From NCBI RefSeq assembly GCF_025562455.1, contig NZ_JAHPRO010000007.1, forward strand, positions 62,001 through 126,000: 64,000 nt of DNA, written 5' to 3'. Below the pieces are notes generated by a model. That model had not been told where the DNA came from, did no database searches, and saw nothing but the letters and a program-made list of their open reading frames with translations. The stretch is from Acinetobacter sp. WU_MDCI_Axc73 (GTDB taxonomy: Bacteria; Pseudomonadota; Gammaproteobacteria; Pseudomonadales; Moraxellaceae). Positions 47,740 to 57,656 of the stretch are shown here, piece by piece. How positions within the stretch are numbered: position 1 is the first letter of the stretch; every line of letters starts with the position of its first letter. The position numbers and the translations under genes were made by a program.

Positions 47740-49204
47740 TGTACAACTTCATCGTTTGTATATTCATGGACAATATCAAGATGCAAGCAGTGGCAAAACA
47801 TTTGACAGCATCAACCCTGCAACAGGTGAAGTCATTGCCACTATTCAACAAGCCTCCCAAGCGGACATTGAAGCGGCAGTCAAAAGCGCAAATGCCGGTC
47901 AAAAAATCTGGGCAGCAAAAACCGCTGTTGAGCGTTCACGTATCCTGCGCCGTGCAGTGGATATTTTACGCGAACGTAATGATGAACTGGCACATCTAGA
48001 AACTCTCGATACAGGTAAGGCCTATAGTGAGACCTCAACAGTTGATATCGTAACGGGTGCTGATGTACTTGAATATTACGCAGGACTCGCAACCGCGATT
48101 CAGGGTGAACAAGTCCCTTTACGCGAGAGTAGTTTTTTTTATACTCGCCGTGAACCTCTAGGCATTGTCTCAGGGATCGGCGCTTGGAACTATCCCATCC
48201 AAATTGCTTTATGGAAATCTGCACCAGCACTGGCTGCTGGTAATGCCATGATCTTTAAACCTAGTGAAGTCACTCCCCTCAGCGCACTTAAACTGGCCGA
48301 AATTTATACCGAAGCAGGCTTACCAGCAGGTGTGTTTAACGTGGTACAAGGTGCAGGGCGTGAAATCGGACAATGGTTGACCGAACATCCTATCATTGAA
48401 AAAATTTCGTTCACAGGTGGTGTCGAGACAGGTAAAAAAGTGATGGCGATTGCCGCGGGTTCAACACTCAAAGACGTCACCATGGAGCTTGGTGGTAAAT
48501 CTCCACTGATTATCTGTGAAGATGCTCATCTTGATCGTGCAGCAGATATTGCGGTCATGGCGAACTTCTTTAGTTCAGGCCAAGTCTGTACCAATGGTAC
48601 TCGTGTCTTTGTACCAACATCTTTAAAAGCTGCCTTTGAACAGGCAGTAGTAGAACGTGTACAACGTATTCGTATGGGAGACCCATTAGCAGCAGAAACC
48701 AATTTTGGGCCACTGGTCAGCTTCCCACATATGGAAAAAGTGCTGTCTTATATCGAATCAGGCAAACAACAAGGCGCCACACTACTCATAGGCGGTGCAC
48801 GTGCGACTGATGCCTCACTTGCCAACGGTGCTTTTGTTCAACCTACTATTTTCACTGACTGCCACGATGATATGAAAATCGTAAAGGAAGAAATCTTTGG
48901 CCCAGTCATGAGCATCTTAAGCTACGACACATTAGAAGAAGCCATTCAACGCGCCAATAACACCATTTTTGGTTTAGCCGCTGGCGTAGTCACGCAAGAT
49001 ATTTCGCAAGCACATCGCATTATTCACCGACTTGAAGCAGGAATTTGCTGGATCAATACTTGGGGCGAATCTCCTGCTGAAATGCCAGTTGGCGGCTATA
49101 AAGAGTCCGGGGTCGGCCGTGAAAATGGAATCTCGACACTCCATCATTATACCCGTACTAAATCCATCCAAATCGAACTGGGCGAATATCAAAGCGTATT
49201 TTAA
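47732..49204 (+). CDS. betB: Betaine aldehyde dehydrogenase
   Basis: NAD(P)-dependent oxidation of betaine aldehyde to glycine betaine, the second step from choline; 490 residues. The catalytic Glu is E252 in MELGGKSP and the catalytic Cys is C286 in [13 protein letters not shown]. The C-terminal [21 protein letters not shown] segment is characteristic of BetB. GGAGAG precedes the ATG inside the end of betI. The stop codon lies inside a small terminator-like hairpin. Confidence 0.97.
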   Translation: MSDVQLHRLYIHGQYQDASSGKTFDSINPATGEVIATIQQASQADIEAAVKSANAGQKIWAAKTAVERSRILRRAVDILRERNDELAHLETLDTGKAYSETSTVDIVTGADVLEYYAGLATAIQGEQVPLRESSFFYTRREPLGIVSGIGAWNYPIQIALWKSAPALAAGNAMIFKPSEVTPLSALKLAEIYTEAGLPAGVFNVVQGAGREIGQWLTEHPIIEKISFTGGVETGKKVMAIAAGSTLKDVTMELGGKSPLIICEDAHLDRAADIAVMANFFSSGQVCTNGTRVFVPTSLKAAFEQAVVERVQRIRMGDPLAAETNFGPLVSFPHMEKVLSYIESGKQQGATLLIGGARATDASLANGAFVQPTIFTDCHDDMKIVKEEIFGPVMSILSYDTLEEAIQRANNTIFGLAAGVVTQDISQAHRIIHRLEAGICWINTWGESPAEMPVGGYKESGVGRENGISTLHHYTRTKSIQIELGEYQSVF

Positions 49205-49215
49205 GTACGCTTTTT
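49191..49215 (+). terminator. Hairpin overlapping the betB stop codon
   Basis: AAAGCGTA (49191-49198) pairs with TACGCTTT (49206-49213), with Ts to 49215. The loop includes the TAA stop (49202-49204). Translating ribosomes would disrupt it, so it could couple transcription into betA to translation of betB. Confidence 0.6.
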
Positions 49216-49294
49216 GCCCGATTTAAAGTTTCCTCATAAATCTGATGTCACTGCTGTTAACACAGGGTGACACATACCATATTTAGGAATAGCG

Positions 49295-50950
49295 ATGACG
49301 ACTCAATCTTACGATTATATTATTATTGGCGCAGGTTCAGCAGGCAATGTACTGGCTGCGCGTTTAACTGAAGATGCTGATGTTTCGGTATTACTTTTAG
49401 AAGCGGGTGGGCCAGATTATCGTCTGGACTTTCGTACCCAGATGCCCGCAGCACTCGCCTATCCACTACAAGGCCGTCGTTATAACTGGGCTTATCTTAC
49501 TGATCCTGAACCACATATGAATCATCGTCGTATGGAATGTGGCCGTGGTAAAGGCTTAGGTGGTTCATCACTGATTAACGGGATGTGTTATATCCGTGGT
49601 AATGCCATGGATCTTGAAGGTTGGTCTAAGCTAAAAGGTCTGGAAAACTGGAGCTATGCCGATTGCTTACCCTATTACAAAAAGGCAGAAACTCGTGATA
49701 TTGGCGGTAATGATTACCACGGCGACCGTGGGCCCGTCAGTGTTGCAACACCCAAAAATGGCAATAACGTCCTGTTCCATGCCATGGTCGAAGCAGGTGT
49801 ACAAGCCGGTTATCCACGTACCGATGATTTAAATGGCTATCAGCAAGAAGGTTTTGGCCCGATGGATCGTACCGTGACCAAGAATGGTCGCCGTTCCAGT
49901 ACTGCACGTGGTTATTTGGATATGGCCAAAGATCGTCCAAATTTAACCATCATCACACATGCCATGACCAATAAAATTTTATTTAATGGCAAACAGGCGA
50001 TTGGTGCTGAATATATACAAGGTGCCAATAAAAACGATTTGAAAAAAGTCTTTGCAAGCAAAGAAGTACTGTTGTGTGCAGGTGCAATCGCTTCACCGCA
50101 AATTTTACAGCGCTCTGGCGTTGGTCAAAGTACCTTTTTAAAATCAATGGATATTGATGTGGTACATGATTTGCCAGGTGTCGGTGAAAATCTGCAAGAT
50201 CACTTGGAAATGTATTTACAATATAAATGTAAACAACCTGTTTCACTCTACCCTGCTTTAAAATGGTATAACCAACCTGCGATTGGGGCTGAATGGTTGT
50301 TTCTAGGAAAAGGCATTGGTGCCAGTAACCAGTTTGAAGCGGGCGGTTTTATTCGTTCTTCAGATGAATTTGAATGGCCAAATATCCAATATCACTTCTT
50401 ACCTGTCGCCATTAACTATAACGGCAGTAATGCAGTGAAAGAACATGGCTTTCAAGCACATGTCGGCTCGATGCGCTCACCTTCACGCGGACGCATCAAA
50501 CTCAATTCCAAAGATCCATTTGAGCATCCAAGTATTCTGTTCAACTACATGTCAACTGAACAGGATTGGCAAGAATTCCGAGCTGCGATTCGAATTACCC
50601 GTGAAATCATGCATCAACCCGCTTTAGATCCTTATCGTGGTGAAGAAATCAGTCCAGGTAAAGAATTAAACACGGATACTCAACTAGATGATTTTGTCCG
50701 CAATCATGCTGAAACCGCTTACCACCCATCATGCAGTTGTAAAATGGGTGAAGATGAGATGGCTGTGGTCGATCATCAAGGTCGTGTGCATGGAATGCAA
50801 GGTCTACGTGTCGTGGATGCTTCGATCATGCCGCTGATCATTACGGGCAACCTCAATGCCACCACCATTATGATGGCAGAAAAAATTGCAGATCAAATCC
50901 GCGACAAAACGCCTCTGCCGCGTTCTGAAGCATCTTTTTATCGTGCCTAA
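49295..50950 (+). CDS. betA: Choline dehydrogenase
   Basis: FAD-dependent GMC-family oxidoreductase that converts choline to betaine aldehyde at the membrane; 551 residues. The dinucleotide fold is [20 protein letters not shown] at about residues 8-27. The GMC signature regions include [20 protein letters not shown] and [15 protein letters not shown]. The catalytic His is in [11 protein letters not shown], and the C-terminal [21 protein letters not shown] matches BetA. It follows betB by 90 bp and ends the betIBA operon. Confidence 0.97.
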   Translation: MTTQSYDYIIIGAGSAGNVLAARLTEDADVSVLLLEAGGPDYRLDFRTQMPAALAYPLQGRRYNWAYLTDPEPHMNHRRMECGRGKGLGGSSLINGMCYIRGNAMDLEGWSKLKGLENWSYADCLPYYKKAETRDIGGNDYHGDRGPVSVATPKNGNNVLFHAMVEAGVQAGYPRTDDLNGYQQEGFGPMDRTVTKNGRRSSTARGYLDMAKDRPNLTIITHAMTNKILFNGKQAIGAEYIQGANKNDLKKVFASKEVLLCAGAIASPQILQRSGVGQSTFLKSMDIDVVHDLPGVGENLQDHLEMYLQYKCKQPVSLYPALKWYNQPAIGAEWLFLGKGIGASNQFEAGGFIRSSDEFEWPNIQYHFLPVAINYNGSNAVKEHGFQAHVGSMRSPSRGRIKLNSKDPFEHPSILFNYMSTEQDWQEFRAAIRITREIMHQPALDPYRGEEISPGKELNTDTQLDDFVRNHAETAYHPSCSCKMGEDEMAVVDHQGRVHGMQGLRVVDASIMPLIITGNLNATTIMMAEKIADQIRDKTPLPRSEASFYRA

Positions 50951-50960
50951 CTCATCCTGA

Positions 50961-51006
50961 TCAATCATCGGACTAAATACAATCCATGTTCGATGATTGA
51001 AATTTT
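50961..51006 (+). terminator. Terminator-like hairpin after betA
   Basis: TCAATCATCG (50961-50970) pairs perfectly with CGATGATTGA (50991-51000) across a 20-base loop, followed by AATTTT. It starts 11 bases after the betA stop. Confidence 0.6.
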
Positions 51007-51233
51007 GCATCGTCTATCGTACAGCTTGTACAATTTTAATGCACAAAAACATCTCAACTGATATTTTTGATTATTTTTAGACTCAACAAGCTGAAACAAC
51101 ACTTTTCAATTTTCACAAGATTATGAATAAAATAAGGATTTTTTTCATATCATTTGTATTTATCTTAAAAGAAAAACCATTTCAAATTAAAATTCGATTA
51201 TTGATATTCATCTCATCTAGAATACGGGTCTAT

Positions 51234-51322
51234 TGGAATGTAGCGGTCATCTAAAAATTAATGTATTTTAAATAAATAGATTAATTTCCCTCCCTCTAAA
51301 CTTTAGATGTCGTTACATTCCA
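51234..51322. repeat. Long imperfect inverted repeat, possibly MITE-like
   Basis: The arms are TGGAATGTAGCGGTCATC plus TAAA (51234-51255) and, at 51302-51322, a sequence whose reverse complement is TGGAATGTAACGACATC plus TAAA. They match at all but two bases and one gap. Inside is a second pair, AATTAAT and ATTAATT. The total is about 89 bp. It could be a small non-autonomous element or a long mRNA or operator structure. No clear target-site duplication is visible. Confidence 0.55.
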
Positions 51323-51653
51323 TTTTTTATCTCTCAAAAATAACTCAACTCAGTATGACTTAAATCTAATAAAGCACATCATCTGTCGTATTAAAATTTT
51401 AATGGTCTAGTCGTATTGCAGCTTTCATCGACGAAAGCATCCTGAATGTTTAAGAGATACCCATCCTTTCAAAACGCAAAATGACAATCAAATTTAAGAC
51501 ACTTTCTTCACAAATCGACTGTATGATCTCAATCTGAATAGCATTTATGGCTAAAAATCAAACATGCTTTATACATAATTTACAAGCATAAAATAGAACA
51601 ACTATTTCGAAAAGAATATGCTGAACACCTGTCATTAAATGTAGAGGAATAAA
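51323..51653. other. AT-rich non-coding gap
   Basis: This remainder of the betA-to-51654 gap holds a near-palindrome, GCTTTCATCGACGAAAGC at 51421-51438. Otherwise I see nothing I can name; a promoter for the following small membrane protein should be here. Confidence 0.4.
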
Positions 51654-52145
51654 ATGAATATGGCGAGAATAAACAGCATTTCGCATAAATTTTATTCTGT
51701 ACTCTATTTTTTAATCATTACCATTATTGGGATTTTTTGTGCTTTAAACGCAACTTACGATGTCATGATTGGTGGTACTCCATTTTATTTTTTTGCTATT
51801 GTGGTGCTTGTACTACAAAGCGTTTTTGCACTGCGTGAGTCCGAAAGAAGTCGTAATCTTGCTGGTTTAGGTTTGATTCTATTAGTCATTGGACTGGTTT
51901 ATAGTTATGGGTTTATGTTTTTAACTCATCTTAAAGCAATTGTATTATTTCCCTCAGTTTGTTTGACGCTGTTTGGTATCCCGTCTATTGCCCAACATCC
52001 TCAAAAACGTCATTTACTTAAAGCCGTACTGTTATGCTCACTAATTGCTTTAGCAGCCGTTCAGTATTATGAGCTTAGTTTGCTCAAAGGTTATTATGAT
52101 TCGCTTCCTTATAACGGTAGTTGGCAACATTATGGTGCCTTATGA
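51654..52145 (+). CDS. Small membrane protein resembling the N-terminal domain of membrane glucose dehydrogenase
   Basis: A 163-residue protein with about four to five hydrophobic helices and no signal for secretion. The stretch CALNATYDVMIGGTPFYFFA resembles the GG(S/T)xYY loop between the first two helices of the five-helix domain of PQQ-linked membrane glucose dehydrogenases. Here it stands alone without the quinoprotein domain. The resemblance is by eye and modest. An ATG at 51660 is an alternative start. GAGGAATA precedes 51654. It ends in a hairpin that includes the stop. Confidence 0.5.
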   Translation: MNMARINSISHKFYSVLYFLIITIIGIFCALNATYDVMIGGTPFYFFAIVVLVLQSVFALRESERSRNLAGLGLILLVIGLVYSYGFMFLTHLKAIVLFPSVCLTLFGIPSIAQHPQKRHLLKAVLLCSLIALAAVQYYELSLLKGYYDSLPYNGSWQHYGAL

Positions 52146-52169
52146 CAGGTCACTTACCGACCTGTCATA
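52141..52169. terminator. Hairpin between convergent genes
   Basis: TATGACAGGTC (52141-52151) pairs perfectly with GACCTGTCATA (52159-52169), loop ACTTACC, and overlaps the stop codon of the upstream gene. There is no T run, so its terminator role is tentative. Confidence 0.55.
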
Positions 52170-52193
52170 AGAATGTCTCATTGTATTGAGCAC

Positions 52194-53342
52194 CTAAAAA
52201 TATTTAAGCCATGTAATATGCTTATTCGCATGCTTATAGCTTGAAAATGCTTTAACCACGGGATAAAGCAGACATATTAAAAATAATGTGATGATCCATA
52301 ATTGGGCTACGCCAGAGACTGTAAAATAGCCGGATTCATTCGCACCCCACAACAGTTCAGACATTAGATATAACAGCTTCAGCACATATAAATGTAATAG
52401 ATAAAAAAACATTGGCACTGAACCAAAAACCACCAACACTTTCAAAAAAGGTGTTTCAATCAATTTTTCAAACGCAATGAGAAGGAGCAATCCAACCCCT
52501 ACATTCCACAAAATGAACAATAAGGAAGGCGGATATTTGGTTAAATTAAAAAAGCTCATTAGACTCAATGTGAATGAATCATAAATTTGCCAAGGCTGAT
52601 CGCCATAGATATTCACCAAACGAAGCAATACAAACAGTACAATGCTTAACATGCCAATCAATATCAAATAACGATCACGTTGCTGAGCATTAAACTTGGT
52701 TTGAAAAAACTGCCCTAAACAGTAACCAATCAAAATCACTCCAATCCATGGCAAAATTGGATATGAAGTTCTAATCCGTAGCAAATCAAATTCAATCCAA
52801 GCTCGTTGATGCAGAACAAACCAAAGATGTTCAAGTACTGGAATATCCTTAAAGCTTATTTGATCAAGCAAATTGTGACCAAAAATAATCAACAAGCCGA
52901 CACTAAGTAAAATCTTTATAGGCAGACCGATACATAATGCCAAGACCAGCATACTCAAACCAATCGCCCAGATGACTTGTAAATAAATCACATCAGGAGG
53001 AAACTTTGCTGTCCAAGCAAAATTAACCAGTGTTAATTCCAGTAAAATTAAAAATAAGCCGCGCTTTAATAAAAAATTTCGGGTCAGCTTTATACTCTGC
53101 GTTTTCATCTGGAATAAAAAGGCTGACATTCCAGTCAATAATACAAATACTGGTGCACATAAATGCGCCAAAAATCTGCTCCAAAAAAGTGCAGGTTCTG
53201 TTTCCGTGATATTCATTGGGTCACTGACCTGCTTATGCATGTAAAATGTTTCTCGAACATGATCCAATAACATAATGATAATGACCAAACCTCGCAACGC
53301 ATCGATAGACTGGAGACGTGGAATAGTTTTTGCTTTCGACAT
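52194..53342 (-). CDS. DUF1624-type (heparan-alpha-glucosaminide N-acetyltransferase-like) membrane protein
   Basis: A 382-residue protein with about ten hydrophobic helices. The N-terminus RLQSIDALRGLVIIIMLLDHVRETFY is the signature of DUF1624/YeiB-like acyltransferase proteins, with the conserved DALRG and DH. LCAPVFVLLTGMSAFLF follows as in the family. Such proteins are predicted to transfer acyl groups to sugars across the membrane; the substrate here is unknown. It is divergent from the TonB-dependent receptor gene across only 75 bp. Confidence 0.85.
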   Translation of the reverse strand: MSKAKTIPRLQSIDALRGLVIIIMLLDHVRETFYMHKQVSDPMNITETEPALFWSRFLAHLCAPVFVLLTGMSAFLFQMKTQSIKLTRNFLLKRGLFLILLELTLVNFAWTAKFPPDVIYLQVIWAIGLSMLVLALCIGLPIKILLSVGLLIIFGHNLLDQISFKDIPVLEHLWFVLHQRAWIEFDLLRIRTSYPILPWIGVILIGYCLGQFFQTKFNAQQRDRYLILIGMLSIVLFVLLRLVNIYGDQPWQIYDSFTLSLMSFFNLTKYPPSLLFILWNVGVGLLLLIAFEKLIETPFLKVLVVFGSVPMFFYLLHLYVLKLLYLMSELLWGANESGYFTVSGVAQLWIITLFLICLLYPVVKAFSSYKHANKHITWLKYF

Positions 53343-53364
53343 AAATTCTATATCTTCAATTTAC

Positions 53365-53382
53365 GAAATGTTATATTATTTC
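53365..53382. promoter_or_regulatory. Candidate metal-regulator (Zur-like) site upstream of the TonB receptor
   Basis: GAAATGTTATATTATTTC is a near-palindrome (seven of nine base pairs match). Its left half, GAAATGTTATA, matches the left half of Zur-type boxes as I remember them; the right half is imperfect. It lies 36-53 bp before the receptor ATG and between divergent genes. Confidence 0.35.
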
Positions 53383-53417
53383 AAAAAATATTTTTTGTCT
53401 TGCACTTCGGGGGAATT

Positions 53418-55535
53418 ATGCAACGCAGTTTGTATTTACTGTCATCATTAGTCGGATTTTCTTGTTTCTCACAATTTTCTTGGTCAGATAATACAACAGG
53501 CCATGTTCTTTCAACCATTAGTCTACAAGCACAAGAAGAACGTTCTTCAAATGAAACTCAAACTGTTGCATCTACCAAGTTTTTACACGATGTATTAGAC
53601 GTCCCCTTTAGTCGCAGCTATTTATCTCAGGAAATTTTAAAACAACAAGATGTCCAGCGTATTGACGAAGCCATCGGTTTAGTTAGCGGTGTATTTGCAC
53701 AAAATAGTTATGGTGGTGGGCTTTGGGATAACTATTCTATTCGTGGCTTTACAGTTGATCCGAATGTCAGCGCGACGATTATTCGTAATGGTTTATCAGT
53801 CAATCGTGGTTTAAGCGCACCACGAGATATGGTCAATATCGAATCTCTTGATTTCTTAAAAGGTCCTGCTGCTGCGTTGTATGGACGTGGTGAAATAGGA
53901 GGATTACTCAATATCACTGCAAAAAAACCGCAATGGGAACCGCAAGGCCAAGTGTATTTACGTGCCAATACAGAACAACAATATCGTGGCAGTTTCGAAT
54001 ACACCGCCCCAATTAATGATCAACTCGCATATCGTTTTGCAATCGCACATGAAGATAACCACAGTTTTCGTGATTATGTAAGAAGTGATCGCTGGTTCTT
54101 TTCACCACAGTTAAGTTGGAAAATTTCCGACCAGACCCAACTCGATTTTGAGAGTGAAATTACTCAACATCAAGGTACATTTGATCGAGGCATCAGTGCT
54201 TACAATGGTCAAATTTTGATGAATTCGAAGACATTTACAGGCGAGCCTGATGATGGCAAGATGAAAATGAACGATCAATTTTATCAAACCCGCTTGGCGC
54301 ATGAAGTTAATGATAATTGGCAACTCAATAGTGCTGTGAGCTATAAAGAAGGGCTATCAAAAGGTTTTTCTACTGAACCAAAATCATTTGAATCAGACGG
54401 CGAAACACTGAATCGTCAACGTCGTTATCGCGACTACTCCACCAAAGACGTTCTGGCACAGACAGAACTTCTCGGCAAAATTGATACAGATTGGGCGCGT
54501 CATGAAATTCTGATGAGCGCAGAAGCAGGACAATTCATCTCAGATCAATACCAATTACGCTGTGACTATAAATACACAGGGGCACGTTATTGTATAAATA
54601 AAATCAACGTATATCAGCCAGTGTATGGTCTCTATTTACCCAATATGGGGCTACAAACCAATACCCATGAAAAGCAGGATTATTTGGCTTTAAACCTACA
54701 AGATCAGTTGTTTTTTAACGACCAATGGAGCATTTTAATTGGTAATCGTTTTGATCATGTCAAACAAAGTTTAGATAACCGTAAAGCCAACACATCAAGT
54801 GACAAAACATTTAATCAAGCCTCACCACGTGCAGGCATCAACTATAAAATAAATAATGCTGTATCTGTTTATACAAACTATGGCCGTTCTTTTGCCATGA
54901 ATAGTGGTACCGATGCCAATGGACAAGTCTTCGCACCCGAAAAAGGTGAAAGTTATGAAGTTGGCTCTAAGTACCAACCAACAGATAACACTTTGATGAG
55001 TATGGCATTATTTCATATGAAAAAACGTAATGTACTCACCACAGATCCAAATGATCCAACTTATCAACATACTGCGGGTGAGGCACGAAGTCAGGGGGTT
55101 GAACTTTCTCTGCAAACCCAAATCGGCTCTAAAGTCGACATAATGGCAAACTATACGTATACCGATGCTAAAATTACCAAAGACCTTGACAGTAAAATCC
55201 AAGGTGCACGTTTAAATAGTATCCCACTGAATAGCGCCAACCTCGGACTCAATTATAAATTGATTGATGAAGATCATCGCAAGCTTGGATTTGGGGGCAA
55301 CCTTATTTATGTCGGTAAACGTAACGGCACACAAGATAATCTCGGAAAATTTGAGCTACCAAGTTATACTATCATGAATTTAAATGCTTATTATGAGCCA
55401 AGTCAGCAGTTACGTTATCAATTTAATTTGAATAATCTATTAGATAAAACTTATTATGTTGAAAGTTATAACGAGATGTGGATACAGCCTGGTGATCCTT
55501 TAAATGCATCGCTTTCTGTACAATGGACATTCTGA
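53418..55535 (+). CDS. TonB-dependent siderophore-type outer-membrane receptor
   Basis: A 705-residue outer-membrane receptor for a metal chelate. A signal peptide (about 1-23) is followed by a TonB-box-like stretch and a plug domain (about 55-180) with RIDEAIGLVSGVFAQNSYGG, YSIRGFTVDP and FLKGPAAALYGRGEIGG. The rest is a 22-strand-type barrel ending in SLSVQWTF with the terminal Phe. It is of the FhuA/ferric-siderophore class by sequence pattern; the ligand is not determinable. ATG 53418 has GGGGGAA upstream; an in-frame TTG at 53400 is rejected. The next gene starts 4 bases after the stop. Confidence 0.93.
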   Translation: MQRSLYLLSSLVGFSCFSQFSWSDNTTGHVLSTISLQAQEERSSNETQTVASTKFLHDVLDVPFSRSYLSQEILKQQDVQRIDEAIGLVSGVFAQNSYGGGLWDNYSIRGFTVDPNVSATIIRNGLSVNRGLSAPRDMVNIESLDFLKGPAAALYGRGEIGGLLNITAKKPQWEPQGQVYLRANTEQQYRGSFEYTAPINDQLAYRFAIAHEDNHSFRDYVRSDRWFFSPQLSWKISDQTQLDFESEITQHQGTFDRGISAYNGQILMNSKTFTGEPDDGKMKMNDQFYQTRLAHEVNDNWQLNSAVSYKEGLSKGFSTEPKSFESDGETLNRQRRYRDYSTKDVLAQTELLGKIDTDWARHEILMSAEAGQFISDQYQLRCDYKYTGARYCINKINVYQPVYGLYLPNMGLQTNTHEKQDYLALNLQDQLFFNDQWSILIGNRFDHVKQSLDNRKANTSSDKTFNQASPRAGINYKINNAVSVYTNYGRSFAMNSGTDANGQVFAPEKGESYEVGSKYQPTDNTLMSMALFHMKKRNVLTTDPNDPTYQHTAGEARSQGVELSLQTQIGSKVDIMANYTYTDAKITKDLDSKIQGARLNSIPLNSANLGLNYKLIDEDHRKLGFGGNLIYVGKRNGTQDNLGKFELPSYTIMNLNAYYEPSQQLRYQFNLNNLLDKTYYVESYNEMWIQPGDPLNASLSVQWTF

Positions 55536-55539
55536 TTTA

Positions 55540-56613
55540 ATGTGGTTCCTTTCATTGCCAACCGTTTTCAAATATACACTTTTGTTACTTTCAGGAATGG
55601 CATTGATCGCCTGCCAGCCACATCAGGATCTCAAACAAAAAGAACAACTTAAATTTGAAAAATCCAAAATAAATGAATCAACAACCGCTCTTAGTGTTGT
55701 TGATTCCTCTGGATATAGTGTGAGAGTAAATCGTTCAGCTCAACGCGTAGTCTGTCTATTTGAATCTGGCTGTGATGGTTTATATATGCTGAATCAAGGG
55801 GATAAAATCGTCGGTATTCCAGCGGTGATTTATCAACAACCCGAACTTTATCATGCCTACTCTATTCTTGACCCTAGAATTAAAGCCAAACAAATTGCAA
55901 CACCTTCTCAAGGAAGTAATGCGACTAATCTTGAAAGTCTATTATTGTTACAACCCGATTTAGTCATCATGGGGGGTGCCGAAAAACAGACCATTACAAT
56001 CCTTCGCCAATTAAATATCCCTGTTTATATCATGCAATCTGAAACCTATACTCAAACAAAAAAAGAGCTAACAGATATTGCGCTTTTATTGGGTGCAGTT
56101 ACACGTGCAAAAAAAATATTAGACTATTCGGATGCTAAAATTGCAGAAATTCAACGAGACATAAAAAAAACGGGAAATAGACAAACAATTTACTATGCAT
56201 GGTCAAGTGGACGAATTTTTTCAACATCTGGAACAAAATCCAATACCAATGAATTTATTGAGTTGGCTGGTGCAAAAAATGTCGTGAAGACTGAAACCAA
56301 TCAACCCAATGTCAATCCTGAAACTCTGATTGAATGGAATCCAGACAATATTGTGCTTTGGAATACCAACCCTCAACTGATTTATCAGCGTCCAGAGTTA
56401 CGTTTATTAAAGGCAGTTAAACAAAAGAGAGTATTTAATTTAAGTCCCGCTTTTATCTATAATCCACATACCATTAAAATCATGCTCACGGCGCTTAGTT
56501 TACATCAGCATATTTATGCCGATTCACCTGCTTACGCGATGAAAAAAAACCAATATGAGGTACTCAATATGTTGTATGGTTCTACCGCTGCTCAAGCACT
56601 ACTTGCACCATGA
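55540..56613 (+). CDS. ABC transporter substrate-binding lipoprotein (class III, siderophore/B12 type)
   Basis: A 357-residue lipoprotein. The signal ends in a lipobox, ALIAC, with Cys25. The first lobe contains QRVVCLFESGCDGLYMLNQGDKIVGIP, and LLLLQPDLVIMGG matches the TroA/BtuF-type fold, with a long backbone helix later. It should bind a metal chelate in the periplasm and deliver it to the permease. ATG 55540 is chosen because it gives the correct signal peptide; an upstream in-frame ATG (55504) lies inside the receptor gene. Its end overlaps the permease start by 4 bases. Confidence 0.88.
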   Translation: MWFLSLPTVFKYTLLLLSGMALIACQPHQDLKQKEQLKFEKSKINESTTALSVVDSSGYSVRVNRSAQRVVCLFESGCDGLYMLNQGDKIVGIPAVIYQQPELYHAYSILDPRIKAKQIATPSQGSNATNLESLLLLQPDLVIMGGAEKQTITILRQLNIPVYIMQSETYTQTKKELTDIALLLGAVTRAKKILDYSDAKIAEIQRDIKKTGNRQTIYYAWSSGRIFSTSGTKSNTNEFIELAGAKNVVKTETNQPNVNPETLIEWNPDNIVLWNTNPQLIYQRPELRLLKAVKQKRVFNLSPAFIYNPHTIKIMLTALSLHQHIYADSPAYAMKKNQYEVLNMLYGSTAAQALLAP

Positions 56614-57656
56614 GTATATTGCGCATTGAATCTATCATGCAATTTCGCCCCATCATTCGCTATAGTGGTTTTATTGTTTTACCTTTAGTTTGTTTATTTT
56701 GTTCATTGTTAATTGGACCTAGCCATGTTTTAGGATACCAAGATTACCTAATCTGGTTTTGGCAAAGCATCTTTGGCGGAAGCTATATCGCCCCTGAACA
56801 ATATGAACTTATGCAAAACATTCTCTGGAATGTACGCTTACCACGTATTTTATTAACTTTTATGGTTGGTGCTGCATTAGCCACCGCAGGGAATGGTTTA
56901 CAGGCTTTATTTCGTAATCCACTGGTTGACTCCTATGTACTTGGTATTTCTTCTGGAGCAGCATTTGGCGCCGCCTTGGCTTTGTCTTTTAATTTAAACT
57001 CTCCCAATTTACTGGCATTTATTTTTGGTATTTCTGCGGTACTTCTGACCTATTTATTTGCTTATCAAAAGCAGGAACAACAAACTTCTTTAGTCATGAT
57101 TATTTTGGCAGGTATGATTGTTTCAGGTCTTTTCTTGGCAGGATTGACCATCATTCAATATATCAGTGATCCGTTTAAATTACAGGCAATCGTACAATGG
57201 ACTATGGGTAATCTACATCAGGCCAATTGGGATAAACTACAATATGCCGTCTTACCTATTGTTATTGGGCTACTCGGATTATTCTTAATGCGCTGGCGGC
57301 TCAACCTCCTAGCACTTGGTACAGAAGAAGCTCAAGCAGTCGGTATTAATCCCAAATGGGAACAAATCTTGCTTATTGGACTGGTTACACTATGCACATC
57401 CGCCTCTGTTGCAGCAGCGGGTATTATTAGTTTGTATGGTTTATTTATGCCACATATTGTGAGAATGCTAGTCGGGCCTGATCATCGCGCAACTATCCCT
57501 TGTAATATGGTTTTAGGCGGTTGTTTTTTATTATTGATTGATAATTTCTCACGTGTTCTGTTGAGTTTTGAAATCCCGATTGGAATATTTACCATGCTGC
57601 TTGGCGCGCCTTTCTTTTTGCTACTCATGAAAAGCCAACGGATGAACTGGTCATGA
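56610..57656 (+). CDS. FecCD-type ABC transporter permease
   Basis: A 348-residue inner-membrane permease with about nine to ten helices. The family signature GNGLQALFRNPLVDSYVLGISSGAAFGA occurs at about residues 93-120, and IISLYGLFMPHIVRMLVGPDHRATIP is the conserved coupling region. Two copies of this subunit would form the channel for iron-siderophore, heme or B12 uptake. The ATG at 56610 overlaps the binding-protein stop (ATGA); an internal ATG at 56637 is an alternative. Confidence 0.93.
   Translation: MSILRIESIMQFRPIIRYSGFIVLPLVCLFCSLLIGPSHVLGYQDYLIWFWQSIFGGSYIAPEQYELMQNILWNVRLPRILLTFMVGAALATAGNGLQALFRNPLVDSYVLGISSGAAFGAALALSFNLNSPNLLAFIFGISAVLLTYLFAYQKQEQQTSLVMIILAGMIVSGLFLAGLTIIQYISDPFKLQAIVQWTMGNLHQANWDKLQYAVLPIVIGLLGLFLMRWRLNLLALGTEEAQAVGINPKWEQILLIGLVTLCTSASVAAAGIISLYGLFMPHIVRMLVGPDHRATIPCNMVLGGCFLLLIDNFSRVLLSFEIPIGIFTMLLGAPFFLLLMKSQRMNWS

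Noticed and set aside
53365-53382. Fur box before the TonB receptor
   Set aside because: It fits the GATAAT-type Fur repeat poorly; the left half matches a Zur-type box better, so I list it only as a tentative metal-regulator site.
55504-55539. Upstream start for the binding lipoprotein
   Set aside because: It would place 12 polar residues before the signal peptide and overlap the receptor gene; ATG 55540 gives a normal lipoprotein signal.
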